Shown here in pieces: positions 37,289-45,465 of a stretch of 64,000 nt of DNA. Positions within the stretch are counted from its first letter, which is position 1, and each line of letters opens with the position of its first letter. The DNA lies in assembly GCA_028693165.1 (NCBI GenBank), contig JAQUVX010000003.1, forward strand, positions 62,001 to 126,000, given 5' to 3'. Below the pieces are notes generated by a model. It was not told the origin of the DNA, searched no databases, and saw only the letters and a program-made list of their open reading frames with translations. The translations under genes and the position numbers were made by a program. Origin of the DNA: Lachnospiraceae bacterium. GTDB taxonomy: Bacteria > Bacillota > Clostridia > Lachnospirales > Lachnospiraceae.

Positions 37289-38317
37289 TTAGGATAATTT
37301 CTTCAATGCCGCGAGAAATGCGTCAACGCCGTCCTGTCTGGTGGCCCAGGAGGTTACCAGGCGGATGCAGGTGTGGCGCTCGTCAATGACAAGCTGGGTG
37401 GAGAACAGAAAATCCTTTGCCAGAGCTTCCAACACGGAGTTTGGCAAAACCGGGAACAGCTGGTTGGTCATGGAGTTCCAGTGGAAGGAATAGCCGCACT
37501 CTGTGATTCCGCGGCGCAGCTGGTCAGCCATCTCATTCGCGTGAGCGGCCAGGTCGTAGAAGAGATGGTTCTGGAACAGCTCCTCAAACTGAATACCGAG
37601 AAGCCAACCCTTGGCTAACATGGCACCGTGCTGCTTGATGATGTAACGGAAATCTGTTTTCAAATCCGGGTGGCTGATAATCATGGTTTCGCCGAACAAG
37701 GCGCCGTTTTTTGTGCCGCCGATGTAGAATAAATCGGTCAGGCGCGCGATATCAGCCAGAGTCAGGTCGTTGACAGAGCTGGTCAGAGCTGCACCCATGC
37801 GGGCACCGTCCATAAAGAGATAAAGCTGGTGCTGTCTGCAGAATGCGGAGATGGTCTCCAGCTCTGCTTTCGTGTACTGGGTGCCAACCTCGGTAGAGTT
37901 GGAGATGTAAACCATCTTCGGCTGAACCATATGCTCATCGCTGTGCCAGTCGAGCGCTTTCTGGATATGCGCGGTGGTCAGCTTACCGTCCGTGGTCGGC
38001 TGTCCCAGCACCTTGTGGCCGGTTGCTTCGATGGCGCCGGTCTCATGGACGTTGATGTGCCCGGTCTCTGCGCAGATGACTGCCTGATGCGGGCGAAGCG
38101 CACAGCAGATGCCAAGCAGATTGGTCTGTGTACCGCCGACAAGGATATGGACGTCCACATCCTCCCGCTGTATCTCATGCCGGATCAGCTCCTTCGCGTG
38201 ATTCGTGTGACGATCGAGACTGTACCCGTCATTCTGAATCAGATTGGTTTCCATCATAGCCTGAAGAATGCGCGGATGTGCGCCTTCGCTGTAATCATTA
38301 TTAAAGCTGTATATCAT
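37289..38317 (-). CDS. ltaE: Low-specificity L-threonine aldolase family enzyme
   Basis: A 342-residue PLP enzyme (PF01212) that splits threonine to glycine and acetaldehyde. It begins IYSFNNDYSEGAHPRILQAM and shows GGTQTNLLGICCALRP, the PLP-stacking histidine in AETGHINVHETGA, the aspartate motif LYLFMDGARMGAAL, and the Schiff-base lysine in FYIGGTKNGALFGE. The start at 38317 is set by a perfect AAAGGAGG site; the frame continues 48 codons upstream but beyond the promoter. Other beta-eliminating lyases of the same fold cannot be fully excluded. Confidence 0.9.
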   Translation of the reverse strand: MIYSFNNDYSEGAHPRILQAMMETNLIQNDGYSLDRHTNHAKELIRHEIQREDVDVHILVGGTQTNLLGICCALRPHQAVICAETGHINVHETGAIEATGHKVLGQPTTDGKLTTAHIQKALDWHSDEHMVQPKMVYISNSTEVGTQYTKAELETISAFCRQHQLYLFMDGARMGAALTSSVNDLTLADIARLTDLFYIGGTKNGALFGETMIISHPDLKTDFRYIIKQHGAMLAKGWLLGIQFEELFQNHLFYDLAAHANEMADQLRRGITECGYSFHWNSMTNQLFPVLPNSVLEALAKDFLFSTQLVIDERHTCIRLVTSWATRQDGVDAFLAALKKLS

Positions 38318-38360
38318 TGGGAAATCCTCCTTTATCCGGATGCGTTTATTTCTAACGGTC

Positions 38361-38389
38361 AGTATAGCACAGGAGTTTGGGCGTGTCAA
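38361..38389 (-). promoter_or_regulatory. Promoter of the threonine aldolase gene
   Basis: On the minus strand TTGACA (38384-38389), 17 bases, TATACT (38361-38366). Confidence 0.85.
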
Positions 38390-38507
38390 AATGATTGAAC
38401 AGGAATATTGGAGAAACGAGTGTCTTCCTGTGAAAGACACACAAGCCCATAAAACGCACAATTTAGCGAAACAAAGTGGTATAGTGATAAAATATACAGA
38501 ATATATA

Positions 38508-38535
38508 TTTACAAAATGAAGAGAAGTGGTATAAT
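38508..38535 (+). promoter_or_regulatory. Promoter of the cysteine desulfidase/symporter genes
   Basis: TTTACA (38508-38513), 16 bases, TATAAT (38530-38535). The decamer AAGTGGTATA occurs over the -10 (38524-38533) and again exactly 50 bases upstream (38474-38483), a spacing that could reflect paired regulator sites. Confidence 0.65.
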
Positions 38536-38607
38536 TAGAACAAAGGTGTGCCGTGGACGGCGGACATATACGGTGCAGCCTTTCAATCTGTCAAATAAGG
38601 AGGTAGT

Positions 38608-39891
38608 ATGGAGAAGACAAATGAAAAGTATGCAGCGTACATTCAGATTCTGAAAGAAGAACTGATCCCGGCCATGGGCTGTACGGAGCCGATCGCGCTG
38701 GCATACGCTGCGGCCAGGGCGCGTGAGGTATTGGGAGAGATACCGGATCGCGTGCTGATCGAGGCAAGCGGAAGCATCATCAAGAACGTGAAGTCGGTTA
38801 TTGTTCCAAACACCAACCATTTAAAAGGGATACCTGCGGCAGCGGCGGCAGGCATCATTGCAGGACGTCCGGACAAAGAGCTGGAGGTTATTGCACAGGT
38901 AAGTGAAGAACAGATCGAACAGATGAAGGTGTTTCTCGAAAAGACTCCAATCGAGGTGGAGCATGTAGACAACGGCATTACCTTTGACATCATCGTGACA
39001 CTGTACAGGGGAGCGTCTTATGCGAAGGTAAGAATTGCCAATTACCATACCAACATCGTGCTGATTGAGAAGGATGGCAAGGTAAGTTTGGAGATTCCGG
39101 TAGAGGGTGAGGGCGAAGAAGGACTGACAGACCGCTCGCTGCTCAACATGGCGGATATCTGGGATTTCGTCAATACCGTGGATATCGAGGATGTAAGAGA
39201 AGTTCTCCAGCGTCAGGTGGAGTACAACATGGCGATCGCAAATGAAGGCATGAAGGGCGATTACGGTGCCAATATTGGAAAGGTTCTGATCGATACCTAT
39301 GATGATGATGTGAGAACCAGAGCGAAAGCGATGGCGGCGGCCGGCTCCGATGCGCGGATGAACGGCTGCGAGCTTCCGGTTGTGATCAATTCAGGGAGTG
39401 GCAATCAGGGCATTACCGTATCCGTACCGGTGGTGGTGTATGCGAAGCACCGGGAGGCCAGCGAGGAAGAGATGTATCGGGCGCTGACCTTGTCCAACCT
39501 GGTAGCAATCCACCAGAAAACCGGCATCGGAAGGCTGTCTGCATATTGCGGCGCGGTATGTGCCGGAGCGGCGGCCGGAGCGGGAATCGCCTATCTGTGC
39601 GGCGGCGGCTATGCCGAGGTCTGCCACACCGTTGTCAATGCACTTGCAATCGTATCCGGAATGATCTGCGATGGAGCCAAGGCTTCCTGCGCGGCGAAGA
39701 TTGCATCCTCGGTGGATGCAGGTATTCTGGGATACAACATGTATAAGCGCGGTCAGCAATTCTATGGAGGGGATGGAATTGTAGAAAAGGGCGTCGAGAA
39801 CACCATACATAATGTGGGACGCCTTGGAAGAGAAGGCATGCGCGAGACAAACGAAGAGATCATCAAAATTATGGTAGGGGAAGACAGCTGA
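38608..39891 (+). CDS. L-cysteine desulfidase / L-serine deaminase family protein (CyuA/YhaM-like)
   Basis: A 427-residue protein of the SDH-alpha-type iron-sulfur family (UPF0597; PF03313). It shows ELIPAMGCTEPIALAYAAA, the glycine-rich GSIIKNVKSVIVPNT and the cysteine-rich C-terminal part GAVCAGAAAGAGIAYLCGGG and MICDGAKASCAAK, which carries the cluster ligands. Members convert cysteine to pyruvate, ammonia and sulfide, or act on serine. AAGGAGGT precedes the ATG. It is followed 41 bases later by an amino-acid symporter, which would supply the substrate. Confidence 0.85.
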   Translation: MEKTNEKYAAYIQILKEELIPAMGCTEPIALAYAAARAREVLGEIPDRVLIEASGSIIKNVKSVIVPNTNHLKGIPAAAAAGIIAGRPDKELEVIAQVSEEQIEQMKVFLEKTPIEVEHVDNGITFDIIVTLYRGASYAKVRIANYHTNIVLIEKDGKVSLEIPVEGEGEEGLTDRSLLNMADIWDFVNTVDIEDVREVLQRQVEYNMAIANEGMKGDYGANIGKVLIDTYDDDVRTRAKAMAAAGSDARMNGCELPVVINSGSGNQGITVSVPVVVYAKHREASEEEMYRALTLSNLVAIHQKTGIGRLSAYCGAVCAGAAAGAGIAYLCGGGYAEVCHTVVNALAIVSGMICDGAKASCAAKIASSVDAGILGYNMYKRGQQFYGGDGIVEKGVENTIHNVGRLGREGMRETNEEIIKIMVGEDS

Positions 39892-39932
39892 TTCTGAAAA
39901 AACAGGATCGCTGTCATGAAAGGAGAACATTC

Positions 39933-41123
39933 ATGAAAAAGTTTCTGACAAGTTTGCCGGCAAAGCTTTTGATCGGCGTGGTTCTTGGTATCCTGGCTGG
40001 ACAGGTATTTGGGGAAGGCTTTATGCATGTTATTGTTACATTGAAGTACATTTTAAATCAGATGATCGTGTTCTGTGTACCGCTGATCATTATCGGATTT
40101 ATCGCTCCTTCCATTACCAAGCTGGGCAATAATGCATCCCGCATGTTGGGTGTGGCGCTGGTATGTGCGTACACATCTTCTCTGGGTGCGGCACTATTTT
40201 CCATGGTAGCCGGATTTATTCTGATTCCGTTTCTGTCCATCGCAACGACGGTTGACGGACTGAAGGAACTGCCGGCGATCGTATTCCAGTTGGATATTCC
40301 TCAGATTATGCCGGTTATGAGTGCTTTGGTATTCTCCGTGCTGATCGGTCTTGCAGCAACCTGGACAAAGGCGATTACGATCACGACGATGCTCGATGAA
40401 TTCCAGAAGATCGTTCTGGGAATTGTTACGAAAGTGGTTATTCCGATCCTGCCGATCTTCATCGCGTTTACCTTCTGCGCACTGTCCTACGAAGGTACGA
40501 TCACGAAGCAGCTTCCGGTATTCTTGAAGGTAGTTGTGATCGTTATGATCGGACATTTCATCTGGATGACGCTGCTGTATGCAATCGGTGGTGCGTATTC
40601 CGGTTCTAACCCGATGGACGTTGTGAAGAACTACGGACCGGCTTATATCACAGCAGTCGGAACGATGTCTTCTGCGGCAACCCTGGCAGTAGCTCTGCGC
40701 TGCGCAAAGAAATGTAAATCACTGCGCAGTGATATGGTAGATTTTGGTATTCCGTTATTTGCAAATATTCATCTGTGTGGTTCGGTTCTGACGGAGGTAT
40801 TCTTCGTCATGACGATTTCCAAGATCCTTTATGGCTCCGTGCCATCGGCAGGAACGATGATTCTGTTCTGCGCACTGCTGGGAATCTTTGCAATCGGCGC
40901 ACCGGGTGTTCCTGGCGGAACGGTTATGGCTTCCCTGGGTCTGATCACCGGCGTACTTGGATTTGATGAGACCGGTACGGCTCTGATGCTGACCATCTTT
41001 GCTCTGCAGGACAGCTTTGGTACCGCATGTAACGTAACCGGCGATGGCGCTTTGACCATGATCCTGACCGGATATGCGAAGAAGCATCATATTGAAGAGC
41101 AGAATATTTCCGTAGATCTGTAA
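39933..41123 (+). CDS. Dicarboxylate/amino acid:cation symporter (DAACS/SstT-like)
   Basis: A 396-residue membrane transporter with eight or more membrane segments and two re-entrant loops. The DAACS pattern is clear: LNQMIVFCVPLIIIGFIAPSI, TAVGTMSSAATLAVALRCAKK (the serine-rich loop) and GAPGVPGGTVMASLG, then ALMLTIFALQDSFGTACNVTGDGA, the Na+/substrate site. By context it probably imports serine, threonine or cysteine for the desulfidase-family enzyme. GAAAGGAGA lies upstream. Confidence 0.88.
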   Translation: MKKFLTSLPAKLLIGVVLGILAGQVFGEGFMHVIVTLKYILNQMIVFCVPLIIIGFIAPSITKLGNNASRMLGVALVCAYTSSLGAALFSMVAGFILIPFLSIATTVDGLKELPAIVFQLDIPQIMPVMSALVFSVLIGLAATWTKAITITTMLDEFQKIVLGIVTKVVIPILPIFIAFTFCALSYEGTITKQLPVFLKVVVIVMIGHFIWMTLLYAIGGAYSGSNPMDVVKNYGPAYITAVGTMSSAATLAVALRCAKKCKSLRSDMVDFGIPLFANIHLCGSVLTEVFFVMTISKILYGSVPSAGTMILFCALLGIFAIGAPGVPGGTVMASLGLITGVLGFDETGTALMLTIFALQDSFGTACNVTGDGALTMILTGYAKKHHIEEQNISVDL

Positions 41124-41148
41124 TGCGGACAGTTGTTTGACGAAAGTT

Positions 41149-41190
41149 GGGGCAGCGATGTGGTTTTCCATGTCGCTGCCCTTTTCTTTT
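41149..41190 (+). terminator. Terminator after the symporter gene
   Basis: GGGCAGCGA pairs with TCGCTGCCC, with further pairing towards a TTTT loop, then TTTTCTTTT. Confidence 0.85.
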
Positions 41191-41258
41191 ACGTGCAAAT
41201 CAGTTATACTGGAAGAAGATAAGGACGTGTGATGAAACCAAAAGAAGGAGGAATCTTT

Positions 41259-41867
41259 ATGAAATGGAATCCTGTAATTGCAATCGCGAGACAGTTTGGA
41301 AGCGGCGGGCATGAGATCGGTGAGCGGGTGGCCGAAAAGCTGGGACTTCCCTGCTATGACCGTGCTTTGATCGATCTGGCTTCGCAGAAGCTGGGCGTGG
41401 ATCAGTATGATCTGGAACAGGTGGACGAGGCGGCGCTCAACCGTTTTCTTGCCGTTTATCAGGTGCCGGAGAAGGCAAATCCAATCACCGGAAGCGGGAT
41501 GACGCTGAATGACAGTTTGTATATGGCGCAGTGTGAAATCATCGAAGCACTGGCGCTGAAAGGTCCCTGTGTGATTGTGGGGCGCACGGCAGGAGAAGTG
41601 CTGGAGAAGAATCCGAGATGTATCAACATATTCATTGGAGCATCGAAAGAGGACCGGGCCAAACGGATCGCAGAGCGCTATGAACTCACGGAGCGGGAGG
41701 CGGCAGAGGCCATTCGCCGCGTGGACCGGAAACGGAAATTTTATTATGAGACCTATACGGACAAGGTGTGGGGCAGTCTGGAATCCTACGATATCATGCT
41801 GAATGTGAGTGACCTTGGCATAGAGGGCACGGTGGAGTGGATTGCCAAGCTGTATGAGACCGTTTAA
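41259..41867 (+). CDS. Cytidylate kinase-like family protein
   Basis: A 202-residue P-loop protein of the AAA_26 family (PF13189). It starts WNPVIAIARQFGSGGHEIGERVAEKLGLPCYDR, where GSGGHEIG is the nucleotide-binding loop, and has the lid-like stretch IGASKEDRAKRIAERYELTEREA and DRKRKFYYETYT. True cytidylate kinase (Cmk) is shorter in some regions and differs in its CMP site, so the substrate is uncertain. Start at 41259 is set by AAGGAGG; an in-frame ATG at 41229 lacks such a site. Confidence 0.8.
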   Translation: MKWNPVIAIARQFGSGGHEIGERVAEKLGLPCYDRALIDLASQKLGVDQYDLEQVDEAALNRFLAVYQVPEKANPITGSGMTLNDSLYMAQCEIIEALALKGPCVIVGRTAGEVLEKNPRCINIFIGASKEDRAKRIAERYELTEREAAEAIRRVDRKRKFYYETYTDKVWGSLESYDIMLNVSDLGIEGTVEWIAKLYETV

Positions 41868-41914
41868 GGAAAGCAGAACAGAAACCAGAGTGAACAGGCA
41901 GGAGTGAGTGTATC

Positions 41915-43003
41915 ATGGAGAGACAGAATCGGGAAACACAGAATCAGACATCACAAAATCAGGCATCACAGCCGCATAAACGCCGGGTGCGTTACAAAGG
42001 AACGCACCCGAGAACTTATCAGGAGAAATACAAGGAGCTGCAGCCGGAGAAATACCAGGACACGGTTGAGCATGTGATGCAGAAGGGCGGAACACCGGCC
42101 GGTATGCATATCTCGATCTGTGTGAAAGAGATTCTGGATTTCCTTCAAATCAAGCCGGGACAGAAGGGGCTGGATGCCACGCTGGGTTACGGCGGCCATA
42201 CCCGAAGGATGCTGGAGTGTCTGGAGGGGAAGGGACACATCTACGCGCTGGACGTGGATGCGGTCGAGCTGGCAAAGACGCGGGAGCGGCTGGCTGGATT
42301 TGGCTATGGGCCGGAGATTCTTACGGTGATCGAGATGAATTTTGCCAATCTCGGACAGGTGGCGGCAGAGCACGGGCCGTTTGATTTTGTGTTGGCAGAT
42401 CTTGGCGTGTCCTCCATGCAGATTGATAATCCAGAGCGTGGATTTTCCTACAAGACGGACGGGCCGCTGGATCTGAGACTGAATCCGACCGCCGGAACCA
42501 CGGCTGCACAGCGGCTTTTGGAAGTGACCGAGGAGGAACTGGCGGGCATGCTTTATGAGAATTCGGACGAGCCGTATGCGGAGGAGATTGCCCATGCAGT
42601 GATGGCACAAATCAAAGCGGGAAGACCGGTGGATACCACCACGCGCCTGCGTCAGCTGATCGGGGAGGCGCTTGCATTTGTGCCGGAGGCAGACCGAACC
42701 GAGGCAGTGAAGAAGTCCTGTCAGAGAAGCTTTCAGGCACTCCGCATCGATGTGAACAGTGAGTTTGAGGTATTATATGCATTTCTGGACAGCCTGCCGG
42801 ACGCGCTGGCATCGGGCGGGAGAGTGGCGGTGCTGACCTTTCATTCCGGAGAGGACCGGCTGGTCAAGAAATCCTTTAAACAGATGAAAAAGGCCGGGAT
42901 ATACAGTGAAATCTGTGAAGAGGTGATCCGCCCGTCCGCGGAGGAATGTGTCCGAAACAGCCGGGCGAGATCGACCAAGATGAGATGGGCGATTCGTGCA
43001 TAA
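41915..43003 (+). CDS. RsmH (MraW) paralogue, class I SAM methyltransferase
   Basis: A 362-residue protein. Residues 1-65 are a polar extension (many N, Q, K and E) not present in standard RsmH. The SAM-binding core follows: GLDATLGYGGHT (85-96), LDVDAVEL, FDFVLADLGVSSMQIDNPERGFS and the C-terminal ARSTKMRWAIRA. RsmH methylates N4 of C1402 in 16S rRNA and is usually encoded with mraZ and ftsL in the division cluster; here it stands alone beside a kinase-like gene. The HISICVKEIL start replaces the usual HxPVLxxE. Either a second RsmH or a related enzyme with another target. Confidence 0.8.
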   Translation: MERQNRETQNQTSQNQASQPHKRRVRYKGTHPRTYQEKYKELQPEKYQDTVEHVMQKGGTPAGMHISICVKEILDFLQIKPGQKGLDATLGYGGHTRRMLECLEGKGHIYALDVDAVELAKTRERLAGFGYGPEILTVIEMNFANLGQVAAEHGPFDFVLADLGVSSMQIDNPERGFSYKTDGPLDLRLNPTAGTTAAQRLLEVTEEELAGMLYENSDEPYAEEIAHAVMAQIKAGRPVDTTTRLRQLIGEALAFVPEADRTEAVKKSCQRSFQALRIDVNSEFEVLYAFLDSLPDALASGGRVAVLTFHSGEDRLVKKSFKQMKKAGIYSEICEEVIRPSAEECVRNSRARSTKMRWAIRA

Positions 43004-43010
43004 TTTCGCA

Positions 43011-43703
43011 TTATAGATATTGCGTCCAGAACCAGGAAAAAAAGAAGACCAGGACCAGTCCCGGAAGCATATTTAAGACCTGCGATTTCTTGATACCGGA
43101 GATCTTCAGACCCACGGCAAGGGTGATGACACCGCCCAGGGCCTTGAAATCATTCATCATGCTGTTGGTCATGAAGGGATAAATCAATTCAGAGCTGTAG
43201 TATAGAATCAGCTGCACAAGAAGCTGCGGGATGGCAACCAGCGCCAGCATATAGCCGATGGTACTGCCAAAGATGACCGCGGTAAAGAAATCCAGCACCG
43301 TTTTTGCGTATAAAATAGAATGATCCTGCGTGATGCCGGACATGATGGCTCCGAATATGCCGGTTCCGCTGAAACAGAACAGGACGACCATGCTGACCAG
43401 CTGTTCCATACGTTCTTTGGAGAGATTTCCAGGCATCCGGGCTTCCAGTTTGCTGAGACCAAGGATCAGATAATCTTCCATATGCAGCAGCTCGCCGATG
43501 ACGGCACCGCAGATCAGCGCCAGCATCACAGCAGAGAGGTTTTCCATGTTCGTGATCAGGCTGATCCCCATGGTTATGGCACACAGACCGAAGATGTTGG
43601 GGAGTGCTTCCGAGAGACGTTTTGGAAGATGATTTTTCAGCATGGCACCCACAAGGCTTCCGATCAGGATGCCGCTGCAGTTTACAAGTGATCCGGTTGG
43701 CAT
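43011..43703 (-). CDS. DUF554 family membrane protein
   Basis: A 230-residue membrane protein (YqgA/YdfK type; PF04474) with about seven membrane segments and the family features GSLVNCSGILIGSLVGAML, ITMGISLITNMENLSAVM and GVITLAVGLKISGIK. Molecular function is not established. GCAAAGGAGA precedes the ATG. It lies 32 bases behind the EFR1 gene on the same strand and converges with the RsmH paralogue, leaving seven bases between stops. Confidence 0.88.
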   Translation of the reverse strand: MPTGSLVNCSGILIGSLVGAMLKNHLPKRLSEALPNIFGLCAITMGISLITNMENLSAVMLALICGAVIGELLHMEDYLILGLSKLEARMPGNLSKERMEQLVSMVVLFCFSGTGIFGAIMSGITQDHSILYAKTVLDFFTAVIFGSTIGYMLALVAIPQLLVQLILYYSSELIYPFMTNSMMNDFKALGGVITLAVGLKISGIKKSQVLNMLPGLVLVFFFSWFWTQYL

Positions 43704-43735
43704 AAAGATTCTCCTTTGCAGTTATAGTATTTCTG

Positions 43736-44548
43736 TTAGTGTATCGTGTTTTTGGGATGTTTGTCAATGGAAAGATGGGGGCGCTCGAACTGCTCGAACC
43801 GCTCGAACCGATACTGCTCCACAATCTCTTTTCCCAGAAGTGTGATGGCCTGGCGGGGGCATGAGCTGATGCAGCGGTAACACATAGTGCAGCGGTCTCC
43901 GGCCTTTGCCTTGCCCTGTTCCAGGATAAGGTTGTGCATAGGACACCGGTTTGCGCACAGCCCGCATCCGATGCAGGCATCACTTATTTTGAGGCGGTTA
44001 CAATAGCCTCGCGTTTTCGAATAAAACCAAAGGCGCTGACCGAACAGACCGGCCATGTGATCGAGCAGTCCCAAACCTTCCTGCGGGAAGGCTCCGCGCT
44101 TAATCTGTGCGGCTGCGGCAAGGAGCTTTTGGTTGGCCATTTGGATGAGTTCCAGATTCTTGTCTTCTGATTTTTTCAACAGCTTGCTGTCGCAAACCGA
44201 ATCCGGCATAGGGATCTGCAGTCCGCCGAGGATGTGGGCACCGTACTTTTTGAGAAGCCGGGCCGCACAGCCGGTGCCGTCGCCGCTGAAAAGGCCCATG
44301 GTATTCAGGCAGAAAACGTGTTTTCCGGGCCACAGGGCGGCATTTTTGTGGATAAAATCGCGAATCATATATGGAATATTGGAAAACTGTGTGGGGTATG
44401 CCAACAGGATTACATCCTGTGCGGCCGCCAGCTTTGCGGCATCGGGACTCTCAATGGGGACGGCGCAGGCCCGTTCGTCCCATGCATGCAGAAAAAGTTC
44501 AGTACAATGCTTTGTGTTTCCGGTTCCGCTTAAAAATAGTCCAATCAT
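43736..44548 (-). CDS. EFR1-type fusion of flavodoxin-like and 2[4Fe-4S] ferredoxin domains
   Basis: A 270-residue electron carrier. Residues 1 to about 145 are flavodoxin-like, with FLSGTGNTKHC (the FMN phosphate loop) and YPTQFSNIPYMIRDF; residues about 195-240 carry two ferredoxin motifs, CIGCGLCANRCPMHNL and CTMCYRCISSCPRQAI. The tail ends with RFERFEQFERPH, encoded by near-identical 9-base repeats. The partner enzyme is unknown. It overlaps the TetR gene by four bases, so it is the likely target of that regulator. Confidence 0.9.
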   Translation of the reverse strand: MIGLFLSGTGNTKHCTELFLHAWDERACAVPIESPDAAKLAAAQDVILLAYPTQFSNIPYMIRDFIHKNAALWPGKHVFCLNTMGLFSGDGTGCAARLLKKYGAHILGGLQIPMPDSVCDSKLLKKSEDKNLELIQMANQKLLAAAAQIKRGAFPQEGLGLLDHMAGLFGQRLWFYSKTRGYCNRLKISDACIGCGLCANRCPMHNLILEQGKAKAGDRCTMCYRCISSCPRQAITLLGKEIVEQYRFERFEQFERPHLSIDKHPKNTIH

Positions 44549-45192
44549 GTTCTCTCTACCTTCCCGTTTCCAATCGATTGATACAGCATATCAAAACCAT
44601 GTGCCAAAAACTGCTGTCGCGAAACATGCATCGCTGTCTGCAGATAGGCTTCTTTCTTAGCGGCAAGCTGGATCAGGCCGGACAACATCCCCCAAAAGGC
44701 AAAGATGGTCGGCAGGATATCCAGGTCACGTTTTAATTCACCGCGCGCAATGCCGTCCAGAAAAAATACTTTCAGCTCCTCATTGATTTTCTCACCAATC
44801 CGATAAGTCTCCACCTCTTCCGGCAGGCAGGCCTGCTGGTTCCATACAGGATCAATCTGATCCAAAACCATCTCAAAATAGAGTGGAAACTCGGCCTGAT
44901 ACCGAACCAGTCCCTGACAGATCGCATCATAGCGTCCTCGCGTGGTTTCCTGCTCGTCGAGTGCGGCAGAGAGGAAATCATAGAGTCTGCTCATGCTTTT
45001 CAGCACAAGAATATGGATGATCTCTTCTTTGTTTTTAAAATACACATAGAGTGTTGCCTTGCTGTAATCGGCCGCCTTTGCAATGTCATCCATAGAAGTC
45101 GCCGCGAGCCCCTGCTCTCTGAAAAGCCTCGAAGCGGCGGAGGCGATGACATCCCGGTGCAGCGTGCGCGGCGCTTTTTTTCTTCGTCCCAT
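44545..45192 (-). CDS. TetR family transcriptional regulator
   Basis: A 215-residue repressor with the N-terminal helix-turn-helix LHRDVIASAASRLFREQGLAATSMDDIAKAADYSKATLYVYFKNKEEII split as IAKAADYSKATLYVYF for the recognition region, then a helical ligand domain. The start at 45192 is chosen because AGGAGG lies eight bases upstream; an upstream in-frame ATG at 45228 falls inside the operator. It heads an operon with the EFR1 and DUF554 genes and probably represses it through the operator at 45216-45238. The ligand is unknown. Confidence 0.9.
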   Translation of the reverse strand: MGRRKKAPRTLHRDVIASAASRLFREQGLAATSMDDIAKAADYSKATLYVYFKNKEEIIHILVLKSMSRLYDFLSAALDEQETTRGRYDAICQGLVRYQAEFPLYFEMVLDQIDPVWNQQACLPEEVETYRIGEKINEELKVFFLDGIARGELKRDLDILPTIFAFWGMLSGLIQLAAKKEAYLQTAMHVSRQQFLAHGFDMLYQSIGNGKVERT

Positions 45193-45215
45193 AGGGGAAA
45201 CCTCCTCTCGAGAAT

Positions 45216-45263
45216 TAATTGAACTCATGGTTTAATTATAGGAGAGAAGATGAACGATGTCAA
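45216..45263 (-). promoter_or_regulatory. Consensus promoter with TetR-type operator
   Basis: On the minus strand TTGACA (45258-45263), 17 bases, TATAAT (45235-45240). An inverted repeat TAATTGAAC-TCATG-GTTTAATTA (45216-45238; 8 of 9 pairs) overlaps the -10 and start site, where a repressor would block transcription. Confidence 0.75.
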
Positions 45264-45465
45264 GTTTGTGACCGACTTTTTGTCAGCGAAACAAATCAGA
45301 GGAGTAATAAAGCCTCCTCACAATCAAATATAACGCATGCACATAAAAATGAATTTGTCAAGTACGAATTATGCAACGCAGCAAGCCAGTTTTAGTACTG
45401 GAAAAAAGTTAAAAAAAATATAAAATAGTATTGACAAACAAGTTTAAGAAGGAGGAAGAACAAAA

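Noticed and set aside
43790-43815. Near-identical 9-base repeats (GCTCGAACC type) at the end of the EFR1 gene
   Set aside because: They are in frame and encode the RFERFEQFER tail; no sign of a regulatory or mobile element.
45432-45437. TTGACA just before the 1779-residue surface protein gene
   Set aside because: No -10 hexamer at proper spacing before the ribosome site; the real promoter of this gene was not identified.
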